Of a stretch of 64,000 bases of DNA, positions 1-11,848 are shown piece after piece (the stretch's first letter is position 1; each line of letters starts with the position of its first letter). The DNA is from Cynocephalus volans (lineage: Eukaryota > Chordata > Mammalia > Dermoptera > Cynocephalidae): positions 37,699,293 through 37,763,292 of the forward strand of contig NC_084469.1 in NCBI RefSeq assembly GCF_027409185.1. The letters are read 5' to 3'. A model generated the notes under the pieces. That model searched no databases and had not been told where the DNA came from. It saw only the letters and a program-made list of their open reading frames with translations. Both the position numbers and the translations under genes were made by a program.

Positions 1-271
1 TGCAATGCAAAAGAGACAGGAGGAAAAACAAGTCCATCCCGTATCTGGCCAGGACACCGCTTGTAGGCGATCTGTGACAGTGTGGGCCAGCCAGGACGTG
101 AGGTTCCTCACAGCTGATAGAGCTGCCGGGGGCTGGTGCAGCCTGGCCCTGACTCCCAGTGACAGTAGAACGAGGTTTGCTTTCCTGTGCCCAGGGATAG
201 GGTTGGGAAGATGGGGTCACTCAGAGGGCAGCTTTCAGTGAAAGTTCAGCATTAGAAATTCTTTCGGGTAG

Positions 272-575
272 AAGTTCTAAGACTTGAGCCTGCATGCATC
301 AGACTGCCCTGGAGGACTTGTTAAACAGCCATTGCCCGCCCTGCCCTCAGAGACGGTCATTTAGCAGGTCTGGGATAGAGGTTGGGCGACCAACCATCCT
401 GGTTTGCCCAGGACTAAAGAGGTTCCCAGGATGCAGGACTTTCAACATTAAAACCAGAAAAGTCCTGGGCAAACTGGGATGAGTTGGTCACTCTACCCAG
501 GGCTGAAGACCTTGCATTTCTAACAAGTTCCAGGTGAGGCTGGTGCTGCTGGTCCCTGGACTACACTTCCCAGGC
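272..575 (+). mobile_element. MER5A-like hAT-Charlie relic, split by a nested element
   Basis: The left part (about 272-385) and right part (about 496-575) align in order with the MER5A nonautonomous hAT consensus as I recall it. Landmarks are the 'cttgttaaac' block near 318 and 'gcatttctaacaagttcc' near 515, followed by the 'gctgctggtcc' block. The two halves are separated by a short palindromic element, listed separately. Diverged and non-coding. Confidence 0.65.
381..495. mobile_element. Short palindromic DNA transposon nested in MER5A (copy 1)
   Basis: The left arm contains 'tcctggtttgcccaggact' and the right arm carries its inverse, 'agtcctgggcaaactggga'. Both ends carry an inverted 'gaccaac/gttggtc'. 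The pair behaves as terminal inverted repeats of a nonautonomous cut-and-paste element. A second copy sits near 57284-57395. I do not recall the family name with certainty. Confidence 0.55.
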
Positions 576-2954
576 AGCTTCAGAGGCCTAGAGCTGGGTG
601 TTGTGGCCCTGGACTCTCTTCAGAGTGACAGGCTCCTGGCAGGGACCAGAGTTGAGACTCCAAATAGCTGCAGTCAGGGAGGTAGATGTGGACTTGGTCA
701 AGGACGGCCCCAGAGTCCAAGATTGATGGGGGTTGGGAAGGAAGAATAGTCAGAAAGATGGGATCAGGGGTGAGAGGACATCCAAGCTGAGACTGTGTGT
801 GTTGGGGCATACCCCAGTGCATAAAATCTGGGGGGTTTCTGTCCTCCTCACTGTGGGATAGGCCTGTGGTTTGGGCCAGAAGTGAAGCTGGGTAAAGAGA
901 AAAAAGTTGTTCCTGGAGCTAGAGCTAGTGCCAGAGCAGCCAATTTGGGGAAAGAGAAGCAAGAAAGGAAAGAAATAGAATAATTGTAAACTGGACGCCT
1001 ATATTTGGGAAGCAGAGTTAGTCCAAGTTTTGTGTCTAAGCTGTTGACTTGTAAAATAGTGCATAGAGTGTATATGCTAATTATTTCTTCGCATGCTGAC
1101 TTCGGAGTTTTGGGGCACATGGCCCTTGCAGCGTGGGGCATTGCAGAGAGGTGGCCTGGGGCATGGTGGGAGTCTGTACTCTACTACCCCCTCCCTTCTC
1201 TAAAAGTTACCAGCTTCACATGCTAAAGGACCTTCTAGTAGGAACAGTCTTTGGGACCCAGGAGGAATGAGGCCTGAGGTGACTGTTGAATAAAGCGGAG
1301 AATAAAAGCCTGACACCATGTGACTGCTGTGGAGTCAGTGACCGCTGGACCCTCTCTTCGTTTCATCCGCAAAACCTTGGCATTGCCAGACTCATATTCA
1401 GCTTTGCTTTTCTGAGCCTTTCATCCCAATGTCCCTGACAAGGGGCGATTTATTGTTATCCTTGCTTCCTGGCTGGCCCCTATGAAGAAACTTCTAGGAG
1501 TCTTGGAAGAACCAATCCAGCTCACAAAAAAGTTGATTCAGCTATTAATTGGCACTTCCTCTTACATTTTTCTGCCAGATTATCACTGTGTCTACTAGGA
1601 ACTAACACAGTCCAAGTCTATGCCGGTTGCTTCCAAATGCTGAGATGCAGATTTCAGTATCACACTGAGCTTTTATTTATTTATTTTTGAAATCCAGTCT
1701 AACCCTTCTTATAGCTCTTCTTGCCTGAGAACAAACACAGACTGCGGGAAGATGAAGGAAATGCAACGTACCTGTGTGAAGCATCTGTTTCAGAGCAAAG
1801 CTTGTCTGCCTGATCCCCTTTATGCTTATGGTTGGTTCTTACACAGAAGGTTCTTTAGCCCTTCATGCAAATACATTTCTGAGCCTGCCTCAGCAGTGGG
1901 AGGCTCAGGTTGTGATCCAGCCAGGATAAGCTCCCCTTCTCCAACCTACCGTGATTTCACTGAGAGATGAGTTGAATTGAGAGGCTTTGAGGCTACTGAC
2001 TGGGGGTGGGCTTCCCTTCCATCTGGTAATCTCCCCTAGGCTTTGTGCGTCCTTGTTAGTCATGTCTGTGAGAAACCGTGGAAAAGAGGTGGTGTAAAGT
2101 GCAGACTTGATTATTAGTGGCCGACTTTACGTAGCTTTAAAAATGACAGGTCCTATGGTCCTGGAATCATTACTAGACTGAGGAGATGACCTAAGATTTA
2201 CAGCTCAAGATTTTAATTTCTACAAAGGGGAAATGAGACATTCTAAGGTATTTGCCAATTCAGGAGGTTGCAGAAGTCTCAGAGGCCAATGCTGAGTCAA
2301 ATTTGATATTCCTGGTTGTGAGGTCATTATTATTATCTCCTTATAGGTGAGAACCACCTGTATGGTCACTCAGCCTGTAAGTGGCAGAGTGCACTGAGTT
2401 CATGTCACTGAAAAAGCCCAGCTGATTCCCAGGGGAATAACTAGGAGGAAAGGCCACAGAGACAGGCCTGGAGGGCTGTCCCATTCCCAGCCCCTTGGGA
2501 GAATTTTCTGTGAGGACAAACCAGGTCAGGTCTAGCCAGGCTCCATGTGGCCCTGTCTGGTGGAAGCATAGCCCCTCCTGTTTTCTCCTCCATCTCCAAG
2601 CTGTGCTCAGCGCTCTGGCATCTGAAGTGACACAGCAGTGTGGAGGCCTGCTCATCCTGGGCACACGCAGGTTGATGCTGAAGTGTGAGAAGCGTGACTC
2701 ACCTGTGCATGAGCATGTCTCACTTCCTCTGGCCAAGGCCCTGCTTGCGTCCTTGTTCTGCCTGAGGCTCAGCAGGGCTGGAGAGAAGTCAGCCAGCCAT
2801 TTATGGAGGGGAAAGAGGACTTGACTGGCAGCCTGGAGACCTGGGCTCCCGACCTAGATCTGCTGCTTTTCTGCTGCTTGAACTTGGGGAAGCCCCTTCT
2901 GCGGGTGCCAGTGTCTCCATCTCTAAAATGTCGGGCTTGCTCGAGATCTTCATT
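576..2954. other. Intergenic, nothing recognised
   Basis: No coding exon, RNA gene or clearly classifiable repeat was recognised. Short open frames on both strands lack conserved motifs and look like chance. Confidence 0.5.
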
Positions 2955-3115
2955 CTTCAATGTGTCATGGGGACAAACAGAAGCTGCAGCATCACCTGCG
3001 AGTTTGTTAGAGATACAGAGTCTCAGGCCACTCCCCAGACCTACTGAATTTGAATCTGATTTTAACAAGATCTGCAGGAGGTTTGCAAACAGTTGGAAAA
3101 GTGCTTCTCTGTGAT
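2955..3115 (-). mobile_element. MER5A/MER5B-like hAT relic
   Basis: Segments such as 'gcagcatcacctgcgagt' and 'agacctactgaatttgaa', followed by 'ttttaacaagatct', match the reverse complement of the MER5 consensus in order. Confidence 0.6.
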
Positions 3116-5444
3116 TTCTAAGATTGCATTTGGGCTTGTGTTCTCTAATTCTGTACCACAGGGAGTCTCTGAGCACTGTCCTTGCAGATGGGTGCTCAGT
3201 TGTGGACCCAGCTTTCCCCAGAGGGACTACCCTCCAGTTTCCACGTGCACTGCTTGGTTGTGTCTCCTGGTTGTGCCTCCTCGGTTCTAGCTCTTAAAGG
3301 TGATTGCTGGGTAGCTGATGCTAAATTCCAGGAGTCCCTCTTCTGTGGGCCTCCCTTTTCTATCTGCAGGCTAATTCCAGGGCTAGCAGGTAACCAGCTG
3401 AAACTGAATTTAATTCACTCCCTACTCCTATTATTACAGATTTATTCTATACTCATTCTCCAAAGCAGCATGTCCTCTAATTCAGGAGTTCAACAAATGC
3501 CCTATATGGAGAACCATTGTGTATGCATTTAACTGCATCTAACTCGCATGCTACCAGCCAGACAGAAGAGGGAGGAAGGAGGATGTAGTGTGGGAAATTC
3601 CCTGGCATGAGTGGGAAGGTGAGGCCAGAATCGGCGGCTGCTCAGCTAGTCTCAGCTCTCCCAGCCTCTCTCAGATGTGAACACGTGCTCTGGGCTGACT
3701 GTGATCCTAGCTTTTCAAGGTTTGTATATTTTGAACAGCACAGTTGCTGCCAACTATTGCATTTGGAACCCAGCCAAAGAACAGAAAACAGTCCCATGTG
3801 TAGAATTAAAAAAAACAACAGTGTTGGTCTCATTAAGAAAAGTTACATGGCTTCCAACACAGTGTCTTCCTAAGGAATTTTTAAGGGTGATTTTGATAAC
3901 ATGTGACTTTTCCTTTCCTGCTAACTTTACAACCCCAAGTAAGAGGAGCCAGCCCCTCAGAGTATGTAGTCAGCTCAGACACATAAGAAATTTCCCACTG
4001 GGAACATCAGTAGGATTACTGGTAAGGATCACTGAAGAAGGTTCCGAGTAGGAGCGGAATCTTTCTTCTTAATGCCTTAACTAGGCTGTTCTTTCATCTC
4101 TTCAGGTTTCAGCCTAATTCTGAGAAGCCAGGCTGGTGGCTGAGTGCCGAGACGCCAGAAGATTCTGTGGTGTGGGGATAAGCCGTGTCCTGTCTCCATC
4201 ACACTGTGCTCTATGCGTTCCTTCCTTGGAGGGGCTGTACTGAATGAAGAACTCTAGGATTTGCACCAAGGCAGGGTAAACTAATGGGAAGAGGATGCCC
4301 TAAAAGTGGGAGTATGAGAATTCTTATGAGATCATGCAGACTCAGAAATACGTTACATCACGTTAAAGCATAAGGCAAATCTACTTCTTTATTTAGGTAA
4401 TTACCAAGAAACACATACACTTATAGTGTGACATATAAATAAAAATTACAAAATTAGACTGGGGGAAATATAAGTTAGTGGGCAGGTCCAGTGTGGGGGA
4501 TGAAGCCGAGCTCATCGATCTGACCAGCCTGTGAAGGTTGCCCTAGAGTTGCTGCAGTTGGGCTGAACTTGACCGGATGAAATTTGTGACAAAAAACAAA
4601 GCCCTGCCCTTAAAGTCATAGCATGCATGACATAAAAATAGCGTAGCAGAGGCCTAGCTTGCTTGTTGGAAAAATGCCTGGAGGGTTTCAGCTGACTCAA
4701 AGCTCAACAAGAGCCATGGGCATGGCCTGGCTGTGCCAGTGGGTAGGGCTGCATTAATAGAGCACAGTGTGTCTCCACTGAGGGAGGAGAGTCCTCTTGG
4801 ACATGGCACTGGCTGTGCATTCGCCTTTGCAAGCAACATACTGCAATATGCTATCCTGTGCCAACCAGATGGCATCAAAGGATGGAGAAGGTGGAGGCCT
4901 CCCGGGGCTCACACAGTCTATCCATAGAGCCGAGGTGGAGAGAGAACAACAATGCTGTGTGATCCGTGCTTGCAGGAGATCCTGCCTGAACTTTTGTGCT
5001 TGGTTCTGATAGTTTTTCAAAAGAACATTGACAAGACAACAGCAGAGGGTGAGACTTCTCTTTTGGTGTCTAAGCTCCCTGCAGGGCTGCTGCCATAAAC
5101 AACTCACTGAGGGAACTTCAGAGCATTTCCAGCCTTCTATAAATAGCTGGGGTGGTGGCGGTGATGTCCACAGCCTGTGCAGGGGTGCTGGGCTCGTGGA
5201 GCCTAGAACCTGCCAGAAGCCTGGCGTTCGCAGCCACTCATGGGTGTTCTTGCGGGAGCTTTGAAAGCCTCAACACTGCAGCCCTGGTTCTTCCCAGATC
5301 CTGTTATAGGATGTCCTACAAAGAGAAGGCATCTTCTTGGTTCGATTCTTCTTCATTTGACAGGACCTGTGTCGAGTACACAAAGATGAGATGTATCAGC
5401 CCAAGACTCAAATACACCACTTCAAGCCCATGGGTGGTGTAATA
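3116..5444. other. Intergenic, nothing recognised
   Basis: No gene or confidently identifiable repeat was seen. The open frames in this stretch overlap one another on both strands and show no domain signature. Confidence 0.5.
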
Positions 5445-5600
5445 AGCATAGTTTTTGGAGTCACCCAGATTTAGGTTTGAATTCTAGTGCTTGGTCTAGC
5501 CCTGAAACCACTTGGAGACTGTTTCCTTCACCTGTAAAATAGGGATTTGAATCTCTGACAGAGTTGTGAGCACTGAATGTGATCATGAAAATAAACGATG
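5445..5600 (+). mobile_element. MIR SINE
   Basis: Typical MIR order: 'tttgaattctag', then a 'cttcacctgtaaaataggga' core, then 'gttgtgagcactgaatg'. Old, diverged tRNA-derived SINE shared by mammals. Confidence 0.7.
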
Positions 5601-6220
5601 GGCCCGGTAAAGACCAAGATGCTCATCAAATCTTAGTTCCCTCTCCCCACCCTCCTTGCAGGCGAAACTAACACATCTCTCTGGGGTCTGGATTCTGACC
5701 CCTACTTCTGGACGCGGCCAGAGATCCATTTTCATGTGTAACTTCGACATCCTCTTCCTCTCCTCCGTTCTTCTCTTCAATTTTCTGTATCCCTCCCTCT
5801 AAAAAACTTCTGCCTCAAGCCAGCTGTGCCATCAGGCATTACCCTGCCACTTCATTTCACCACCAGATATTTCAAAGACTGATCTGCACTCCCACCTCGT
5901 ACGTCTAAACAGCCACTCCGTAATCGCACTCACCTGATTCCTGTCCTTACCATTTACTGGTAAAGGCACGTTGCCAAGTCTGACCACCTCTCTCAGGCTC
6001 CAACCTTCTTCACGGCTCTGAAGCGTTGAAGGTCAGTCCCCCCCACTCTCGATATTATGTCCTCCTTTGTCCTCTCTGCCACCTGCACAGGACCACTCCC
6101 TTATTATTACTGGGAACTTCCATTGGGCCTCCCCAGCCTGCCTTTTTTCTCCTGTTCCCAAAATGCAGGCACGGCCCAAGGTTCTGACCTTGGCTCCTGT
6201 GGGAAACATAGTGTCTAGGC
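5601..6220. other. Intergenic, pyrimidine-rich, nothing recognised
   Basis: Pyrimidine-rich sequence without a convincing gene. It may be very old LINE remains, but I cannot name a family. Confidence 0.4.
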
Positions 6221-6437
6221 CAGGGTCGGCAAATGTGTTCTGGAAAGGACCAGGTAGTAAATATGACAGGGGCAGGCCACATGGTTGCTGTTACAATTAT
6301 CCAACCCTGCCCTGGTAGCATAAAGCAGACATGGTCAGTACCTAAGTGAATGAGCTTAGCTGTGTTCCAGTAAAGCTTTACTTACAGAAACAGGAGAGGG
6401 GCCGGATTTGGCTCCCGGGCTGTAGTTGCCAACCCTG
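6221..6437. mobile_element. hAT-Charlie nonautonomous DNA transposon
   Basis: It starts 'cagggtcggcaaa' and ends 'gttgccaaccctg', which are mutually inverted hAT-Charlie ends. Internal landmarks include 'gctgtgttccagtaaagc' and 'gggccggatttggctc'. Flanking octamers 'gtctaggc' (6213-6220) and 'gtctagtg' (6438-6445) match at 6 of 8 positions, as expected for a decayed 8-bp hAT target duplication. Confidence 0.75.
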
Positions 6438-7253
6438 GTCTAGTGGAAAGAGTATGAACAATACGATCAGATACACCCGCTTTCATAGTCTGGCTCCATC
6501 ACTGTCCAGCTCCACCATGCTGGACAAATTTCTCAATGTAACCTTCCTTCCTTCCGTTCTGCACACAATGCCACCTTCTCTTCCTTGAGCAGAGCTTGGC
6601 TGTTTTGCCCCCCAGTCTAATGTCATTGAAAGCTCCTCCTTCCTTACCAAATCCCCACCTGGTGCTCAAAGTCCAGCTCGGTCAGGGCCGGCACTGAAGA
6701 CCCCAGTCCCCAGTCACATGTCTGCTCAGCCCTCCCAGGTCACTCATTCTTTCGTTTCTGCAGTCCTCCCCTCTGCCTGCATGGCCCTCCCTGTGCCATC
6801 TCTGCCTGTCACGTTGTTACCTGTTCCTCAGGAGCCAGGCCAGACATCCTATGCCTGGCACAGCCCGCGCCCCTGGGCCAGGTGGCTCTGCCCTCCCTCA
6901 GCACTGCTGTCCCCGCCCCAGCAAGACCGGCTGATCTCCAGGAATGCATTCCCCGAATGCTTATGCCAAGTGCTGGGTGCTCGCTTTACCTCGCTCTTCA
7001 CTTTAGAAACCCCTGGAGATATCAGAGAAGCTTTTGGCCACCTACACGGCCCCCCACCGCGTCTAGGCAGGCACGGGCACGGTGAGTGGTGGCAGGGGCC
7101 TTTAAACTGGCTCACTTTGAACTGCCTCGGCAGCTCCGCCGGCCTCCTCCATGCAGAGAGGAGAGTCTGTGTGTTGGAAAAAGTCGGTGGGGAGGAACAA
7201 GTTTGGCTGTCCAGGACTGGGGGCTGTGAGCCTTCCACGCCCTGTGGCTTCCG
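6438..7253. other. Intergenic, nothing recognised
   Basis: GC-rich toward the right. A 188-codon open frame (6718-7284) lacks recognisable domains, and an antisense open frame of similar quality overlaps it, so I treat both as chance. Confidence 0.45.
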
Positions 7254-7481
7254 TTGTGGGGTGATGGGTTGTGTCTGTCTGTGAGTGCGTTTCTGGGTGT
7301 GTATGTGGAAGGCGTGGGGGGTGTGTGCATAGTGTGGGTGTGGGTGTGGAGGATGTGTGAGTTGGGCTTGTGTGAGTGTGTGGGGGGCGTATTAGCTGTG
7401 CGTGAACACGTGTGTGCAGTGGGGGAGGGATGCGTGTGTATGTGAGGGGGGTGTTCCTGTGTTTGTGAGGTGAAGAAGGGA

Positions 7482-7526
<45 letters not shown>
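7254..7526. repeat. GT-rich simple-sequence region with a (GT)n microsatellite
   Basis: Degenerate GT-rich sequence leads into an uninterrupted (GT) run at about 7485-7526. The antisense open frame across it (7112-7621, minus) is rich in His-Thr dipeptides purely because of the repeat. Confidence 0.9.
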
Positions 7527-7528
<2 letters not shown>

Positions 7529-7547
7529 TGCTGGGGTGTGTAGTCTT

Positions 7548-7715
7548 TTTTTTTTTTTAAAAGATGACCGGTAAGAGGATCTGAACCCTTGACTTGGTGT
7601 TGTCAGCACCACGCTCTCCACAGTGAGCCACCAGCCATCCCTATGTAGGGATCCGAACCCGTGGCCTTGGTGTTATCAGCACCGCACTCTCCCAAGTGAG
7701 CCACGGGCCGGCCCT
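7548..7715 (-). mobile_element. CYN-type dimeric tRNA-Ile SINE
   Basis: Read on the minus strand, it has two tandem tRNA-Ile-like units followed by an A tail (the T run near 7546-7558 on plus). Each unit carries an A-box-like 'gtggctcacttgggagag' or its diverged partner, and a B-box-like 'gggttcggatcc'. A 16-bp perfect target duplication ('tggggtgtgtagtctt') lies at 7532-7547 and 7716-7731. Fresh ends and a perfect duplication indicate a fairly recent, lineage-specific insertion. Confidence 0.88.
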
Positions 7716-7731
7716 TGGGGTGTGTAGTCTT

Positions 7732-8919
7732 GGACAAGAGTTCTCACCTGACTGGGCCTGGAGACTTATCTCCATCTGTGGGAAATGCCCAGCAAGAGGA
7801 AAATGGAGCAAACAAAGGTCCTGAAAATACAGCAACCAAGTGATAAAATCAAATGGTGGGATGTCTCGCTGGGGACACAGTGGGGCTGTAAAAAGGAGCC
7901 ACTTGTCCTGAAACTTCTGGGGGCTCTGGGGTTTGGTGGCCAGGCTGCCCTCTAGCCTCCGGGGAACCGTGCAAGCAGCAGGCTGAAGGCTGGCAGGAGG
8001 CCAGGCCCCTGCTCTGTCCTGAGTCGGGTTCTGTATGGGACCAGGAATGTGACCTCCTTATCTCCAGGGCAGATCCTATCAGCCTCATCTTACTGAAACT
8101 TTGAAGGACATGCTAGAAATGGTGGCGTCAGGCTCTGAACTCAGGAGTCCACGTGCTGTTCTTTGCTTTTACCCCACTCTGAGAACTGCAGAGCTGGTGA
8201 AGCCAGTTACGATCTGCTGTAAATCATGAATACGATGGGCGATTACACGAGGCCAAAGGGCACGGGACGTAAGGGAATTGGTATGTTTCAGCATCAGAAG
8301 CTTGTGTTCACGTGGAGGCCTACATGCGGGTCCAATGGGTGAGACTGCCGAGCACCCCGCTGTTCTGGGTGAACGAGTGTGTTGTGGGGTGGGTGGGGCT
8401 GCTGGATTCCTGCCCCCTCACTCTGCTCCAGCCCTTCACCCCCTTCCAGGGGTCTTCACAGAGCTCACTTTGAAACCTCCCCTGGAGACCAAATCTCTCA
8501 TTCTAAAGGGAAGTAAAATGACTTGCCCAAGGTCATGGGTGGGTGGCAGCTCCATAAGAGAGCAGCTTCCTGAACAGCCAGGTCCATCTGTCACTAACCT
8601 GTCACTCTGGGCCAGCCTGAGATGTTGCATGGGACTCAGGGACAGAGGGAGCCTCCGTGAGAGTCTGTGGGACAGTGATTCTGGGGACTGAAAAGGTGAA
8701 AGTGCTGCTTGCATGCCTGCCTGTATTCAACAAAAATTACAATGGATCTCACAATTCCCGAAGTCCGTTTGAGCTTGGGCAAAAGCCTGGCGTTCTAGAG
8801 CAGCGTTCACTCTCACACCTACTGAAAACTCTTAACGCTGCATGCCACCTTCACAATCGATCATGATGCTTAGGGTGTCTACCTTGGAGGAAGGTCTCAG
8901 CCACTGCTATGTTCCAGGT
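7732..8919. other. Intergenic, nothing firm
   Basis: No gene recognised. A short stretch near 8500-8545 ('acttgcccaaggtcat') resembles an antisense MIR core but is too short to call. Confidence 0.4.
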
Positions 8920-9150
8920 ACCTGCCTCATGACCGAGGCTTAGCGGAGTGCCCTTGCTTTATGCAGTCATCACTTGCCTAGTGCTAAGCAAATATGAATC
9001 CACTTAATCTGTGCAGCATCCTTATGAAGTAGGGGCTGTTAGCACCATCTCCATTTTACAGATTTGGAAACTGGAGCATGGAGAGGTGAAGTCACTTGCC
9101 CCAGGTCACATAGCTAGGAAGGAACAAAACTGAGTATAAACCATACAGTC
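8920..9150 (-). mobile_element. MIR SINE
   Basis: The antisense MIR core is clear: 'ccattttacagatttggaaa', 'gaagtcacttgcccc' and 'aggtcacatagctag' in order. Confidence 0.8.
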
Positions 9151-9307
9151 TGGGTATGGCCCACACTCTTCACCCATGGGCTGCTGAACTTCTGTTCAAG
9201 GCAGGAAGGATGTACAGGGCAAGGAGCCTCACCTGGGGGACTCCATGCTATTTGGGCACATGTCTTAGCTTCCCAAATGGCTTTCAACTGGTGATAATAC
9301 TAACTCT

Positions 9308-9485
9308 TTTTTTTATATATATATATATAAAAGATGACCGGTAAGGGGATCGCAACCCTTGACTTGGTGTTGTCAGCACCACGCTCTCCCAAGTGAGCCA
9401 CAGGCCATCCCTATATAGGATCTGAACCCACGGCCTTGGTGTTATTAGCACTGCACTCTCCCGAGTGAGCCACAGGCTGGCACTA
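9308..9485 (-). mobile_element. CYN-type dimeric tRNA-Ile SINE
   Basis: Same dimer architecture as the 7.6-kb copy. The plus-strand left end is a T run followed by (TA)n, so the tail has mutated into a TA microsatellite. A perfect 14-bp target duplication, 'ataatactaactct', lies at 9294-9307 and 9486-9499. Confidence 0.87.
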
Positions 9486-9539
9486 ATAATACTAACTCTA
9501 ACCTGTGCTGTGCCCAGGGTGGTCTTTTGGAAACATAGT

Positions 9540-10060
9540 TCCAATTATGTCAAGCCCCTACCCCTGCTTACGTCTCTTCAGTGTCTTCTTACTGTTCTTA
9601 AAGTAATGCCCCAAATTTTTCAGAGGGCCCTAAAGGCCCTGCTACATTTCACCTCTGCCTACCACAGGGTCCTTACTCTCTGCTGCACCTTCTCTCTGCC
9701 CTTTGATCTCCCCGCTGTCTTTTATTTCCTGCTACCCCAGGACCTATGCCCAAGCCATTGCCTCTCCCCGAAAGACTTTCCAGTCAGCTCCTTTTCTTCC
9801 TTTGGCATTCAGCCTAACATCACCTCCTCCGTGAAGCCTTCCCTGACCCCACCTTCCGGGTCAGTTTCTCTGTTGAACGTCCTTGCGGCACGATTCTCTT
9901 CTTCTTCCTGGTCCTCACCTGACTTTGACATTGTACTTCTGTTAGTGTGGCTGTTTGGTTAATGTCTGTCTTGCTTCCCAAGAGTAGAGACCCCATATGT
10001 CCTGTTCTTCATGGTATCCCGTGGGCCTTGCACAGTGCCTGACACATTTGGGTAAACTAG
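9540..10060 (+). mobile_element. L2 LINE 3' end
   Basis: Pyrimidine-rich L2 3' sequence in the usual order: 'ccctgctacatttcacctc', 'catcacctcctccgtgaagc', 'ccttccctgaccccacc', 'gtagagaccccatatgtcc' and 'gccttgcacagtgcctgac'. The 165-codon open frame here is a passenger of the repeat. Confidence 0.75.
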
Positions 10061-10204
10061 CAAACAAATCGGGGTCCCTTCTTGCTTTAAAGGTTCATGA
10101 TGCAAAGTGTGAGCTGACCCCACCACTACCAAATTGAAAGACACCAAGGTGCTCAGGATTTGGGCCCTGGGTCAGTTTACTAACCCCAGATTATGTGTTT
10201 AGTA

Positions 10205-10400
10205 CCAACGCTCGACATTCATAAAAACCACGTCGTTTGCAAAGAGCCTTTTCCTGCCTTACCTCTTTGCTGTCCTTCAGCAGCAAGGGCAGGGAGTATT
10301 ATCCTCATTTCAGGGGTGGGAATACAGGCTTAGAGTGTGATGCGGACTGTCCACTGTCACCAGCTAACAAGTGGTGAGCTCAGTCAGGACCCAGGTGCGC
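10205..10400 (-). mobile_element. MIR SINE (diverged)
   Basis: An antisense MIR-like core with 'attatcctcatttcag' followed by 'caccagctaacaagtggtg'. Well diverged. Confidence 0.6.
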
Positions 10401-11608
10401 GGACGTCTCACCTCTTTCCACGTGGTCTGCTGGGTACACGTTTACCCTGCCCTACCAAAACCTCCTCAGTTTGCTGCCTTCCTCTCAGTTCTGAGAGTCA
10501 GATGTAACCTCTCAGAAAAGATACAATTTTACTTCCTTCTTCCTACTCAGCAATGACCTTTGATCCTACACCATGTAATCAAAAGGGAGTGCCTGGCTGC
10601 ACCTGAGTGCAGGTCCTGGGGAGAAGGGTGCAATGATCAAAGCACCCAGGGCTCCGATTTCAGTCCCCTGGGGCAGCTGCCCGTCTCTAGTTCAGGGTTG
10701 TAAGGGCCAGATCAACACTATCTTTTGGGCTCCATCTCTATGTGAAAACTCATAACCGTCTGCCTCTTTGGTTCCATGCAGTCAACTGAGCCACTCGCCT
10801 TCTGTGACGTACAGCTTGGCCGATGACACCCATGAAGCCAAAGTCTCTTGACTTCTGGATCCCCCAGGCTGGCCAGGGCACATGTGTGGGCCGCCTGTGA
10901 GCATGTGTGAGGAGGGTGGGCTGGGGCGCTGCTGACAGAGGAGGCAGGTCCCGACCCTCTCCTGGGGGCCCAGCAGGCAGGGGCAAGGAGGGAGCTAGTG
11001 AGTAGGGCCATTCTGGGTGGGTGGTTCTGCTCTGCTCCCACCAAAGCCCAGCACCCCCCTCTCCCCACCCCCCAGGAATACAAGGGCACGGGCAGCCTTT
11101 GGGAACTTTCTATCCTGTTCTGGTACTCAAGGGTTTTCTCAGCAGGGGTTCTCCCCAGCAGAGAATCAGGTGGGCTGTTTTCTCCCAAGTTCCAAGCTGA
11201 AGGGATAGCTTCCCATTCTGCGTGGCAGAAGAAGAAGGGGCTGAAGAGACCCTCTCTCCAGCCTTTGTGAGGAAAAGTGTCCCTACCCAGAGGAGAAAAC
11301 ACCTGCCCACATTCTCCTGGCTGGTCCACTGTAGGACTGACCTGAGCCCAGGTTTACACCGTCCCCAGCTGGAGTGCAGTCATCTGGCTGTTTGCCCACT
11401 CAGCTTCAGGAGGCCCTGGCTAACCCCTGCCCGTCTGAGCGTCCATGGCCACCCTGCCAGGCAGGTCTTGTGTGCACTCACCTTGTCCCAGTGGGGCATC
11501 CGGTGGGAGCTGCACCTGGTGAGAGCTGCATCTGGTCGCTGCCTGACAGCCCCAAGTTCACAGACATGCTGCATATGGTGCCCAAGTCCCTCCTCTGCCC
11601 AGGCCAAA
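10401..11608. other. Downstream flank of TMEM238L
   Basis: Unclassified sequence that would include any 3' UTR of the minus-strand TMEM238-like gene. I found no clear minus-strand AATAAA signal. The 203-codon minus open frame at 10718-11329 has no recognisable domain. Confidence 0.4.
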
Positions 11609-11848
11609 CTACAAGTCCAGCTTATCGAGGGACACCTCGATGTTGAAGGTATACCAGGCGATCCAGAACAGCAGGCTGAAGGCCAGCATCAGGGCTCCCG
11701 TGTAGACCAAGAAGTCCCAGAAAGTCAGTGTGGCAAAGATCCCCAGCAGCAAAATGACCAGGCCCACAGCATCAAGCAGGAGGGCGAGGATGAGGAAGAC
11801 TACGCAGCGCCCGAGATGGCATCTTCCCCATGGCCGCCCCAGGAGCAT
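11609..11848 (-). CDS. TMEM238L: TMEM238-family two-pass membrane protein, probably TMEM238L
   Basis: A 79-residue protein. The start is the only ATG in this frame (11846-11848), with G at -3. The frame stays open upstream to about 11953, but without another ATG. Residues about 16-38 and 45-66 are strongly hydrophobic and form two membrane spans. The family signature is visible: 'LLLDAVGL' (23-30), '[11 protein letters not shown]' (43-53), 'WYTFNIEV' (65-72) and an acidic tail ending 'DKLDL'. Function is not established in the family; it is presumably an integral membrane microprotein. In human the TMEM238L locus, first catalogued as the noncoding transcript LINC00675, neighbours PIRT on 17p12, and PIRT lies about 21 kb away here in the same orientation. 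TMEM238 itself is the alternative; the PIRT synteny argues for TMEM238L. The frame is intact, with no break. Confidence 0.82.
   Translation of the reverse strand: MLLGRPWGRCHLGRCVVFLILALLLDAVGLVILLLGIFATLTFWDFLVYTGALMLAFSLLFWIAWYTFNIEVSLDKLDL

Noticed and set aside
6718-7284. 188-codon plus-strand open frame
   Set aside because: Runs from pyrimidine-rich sequence into the GT repeat; no protein family recognised.
7112-7621. 169-codon minus-strand open frame rich in His-Thr
   Set aside because: Created by the (GT)n region and the SINE; no domain.
10718-11329. 203-codon minus-strand open frame
   Set aside because: No domain or splice context, and overlapping plus-strand frames of similar quality.
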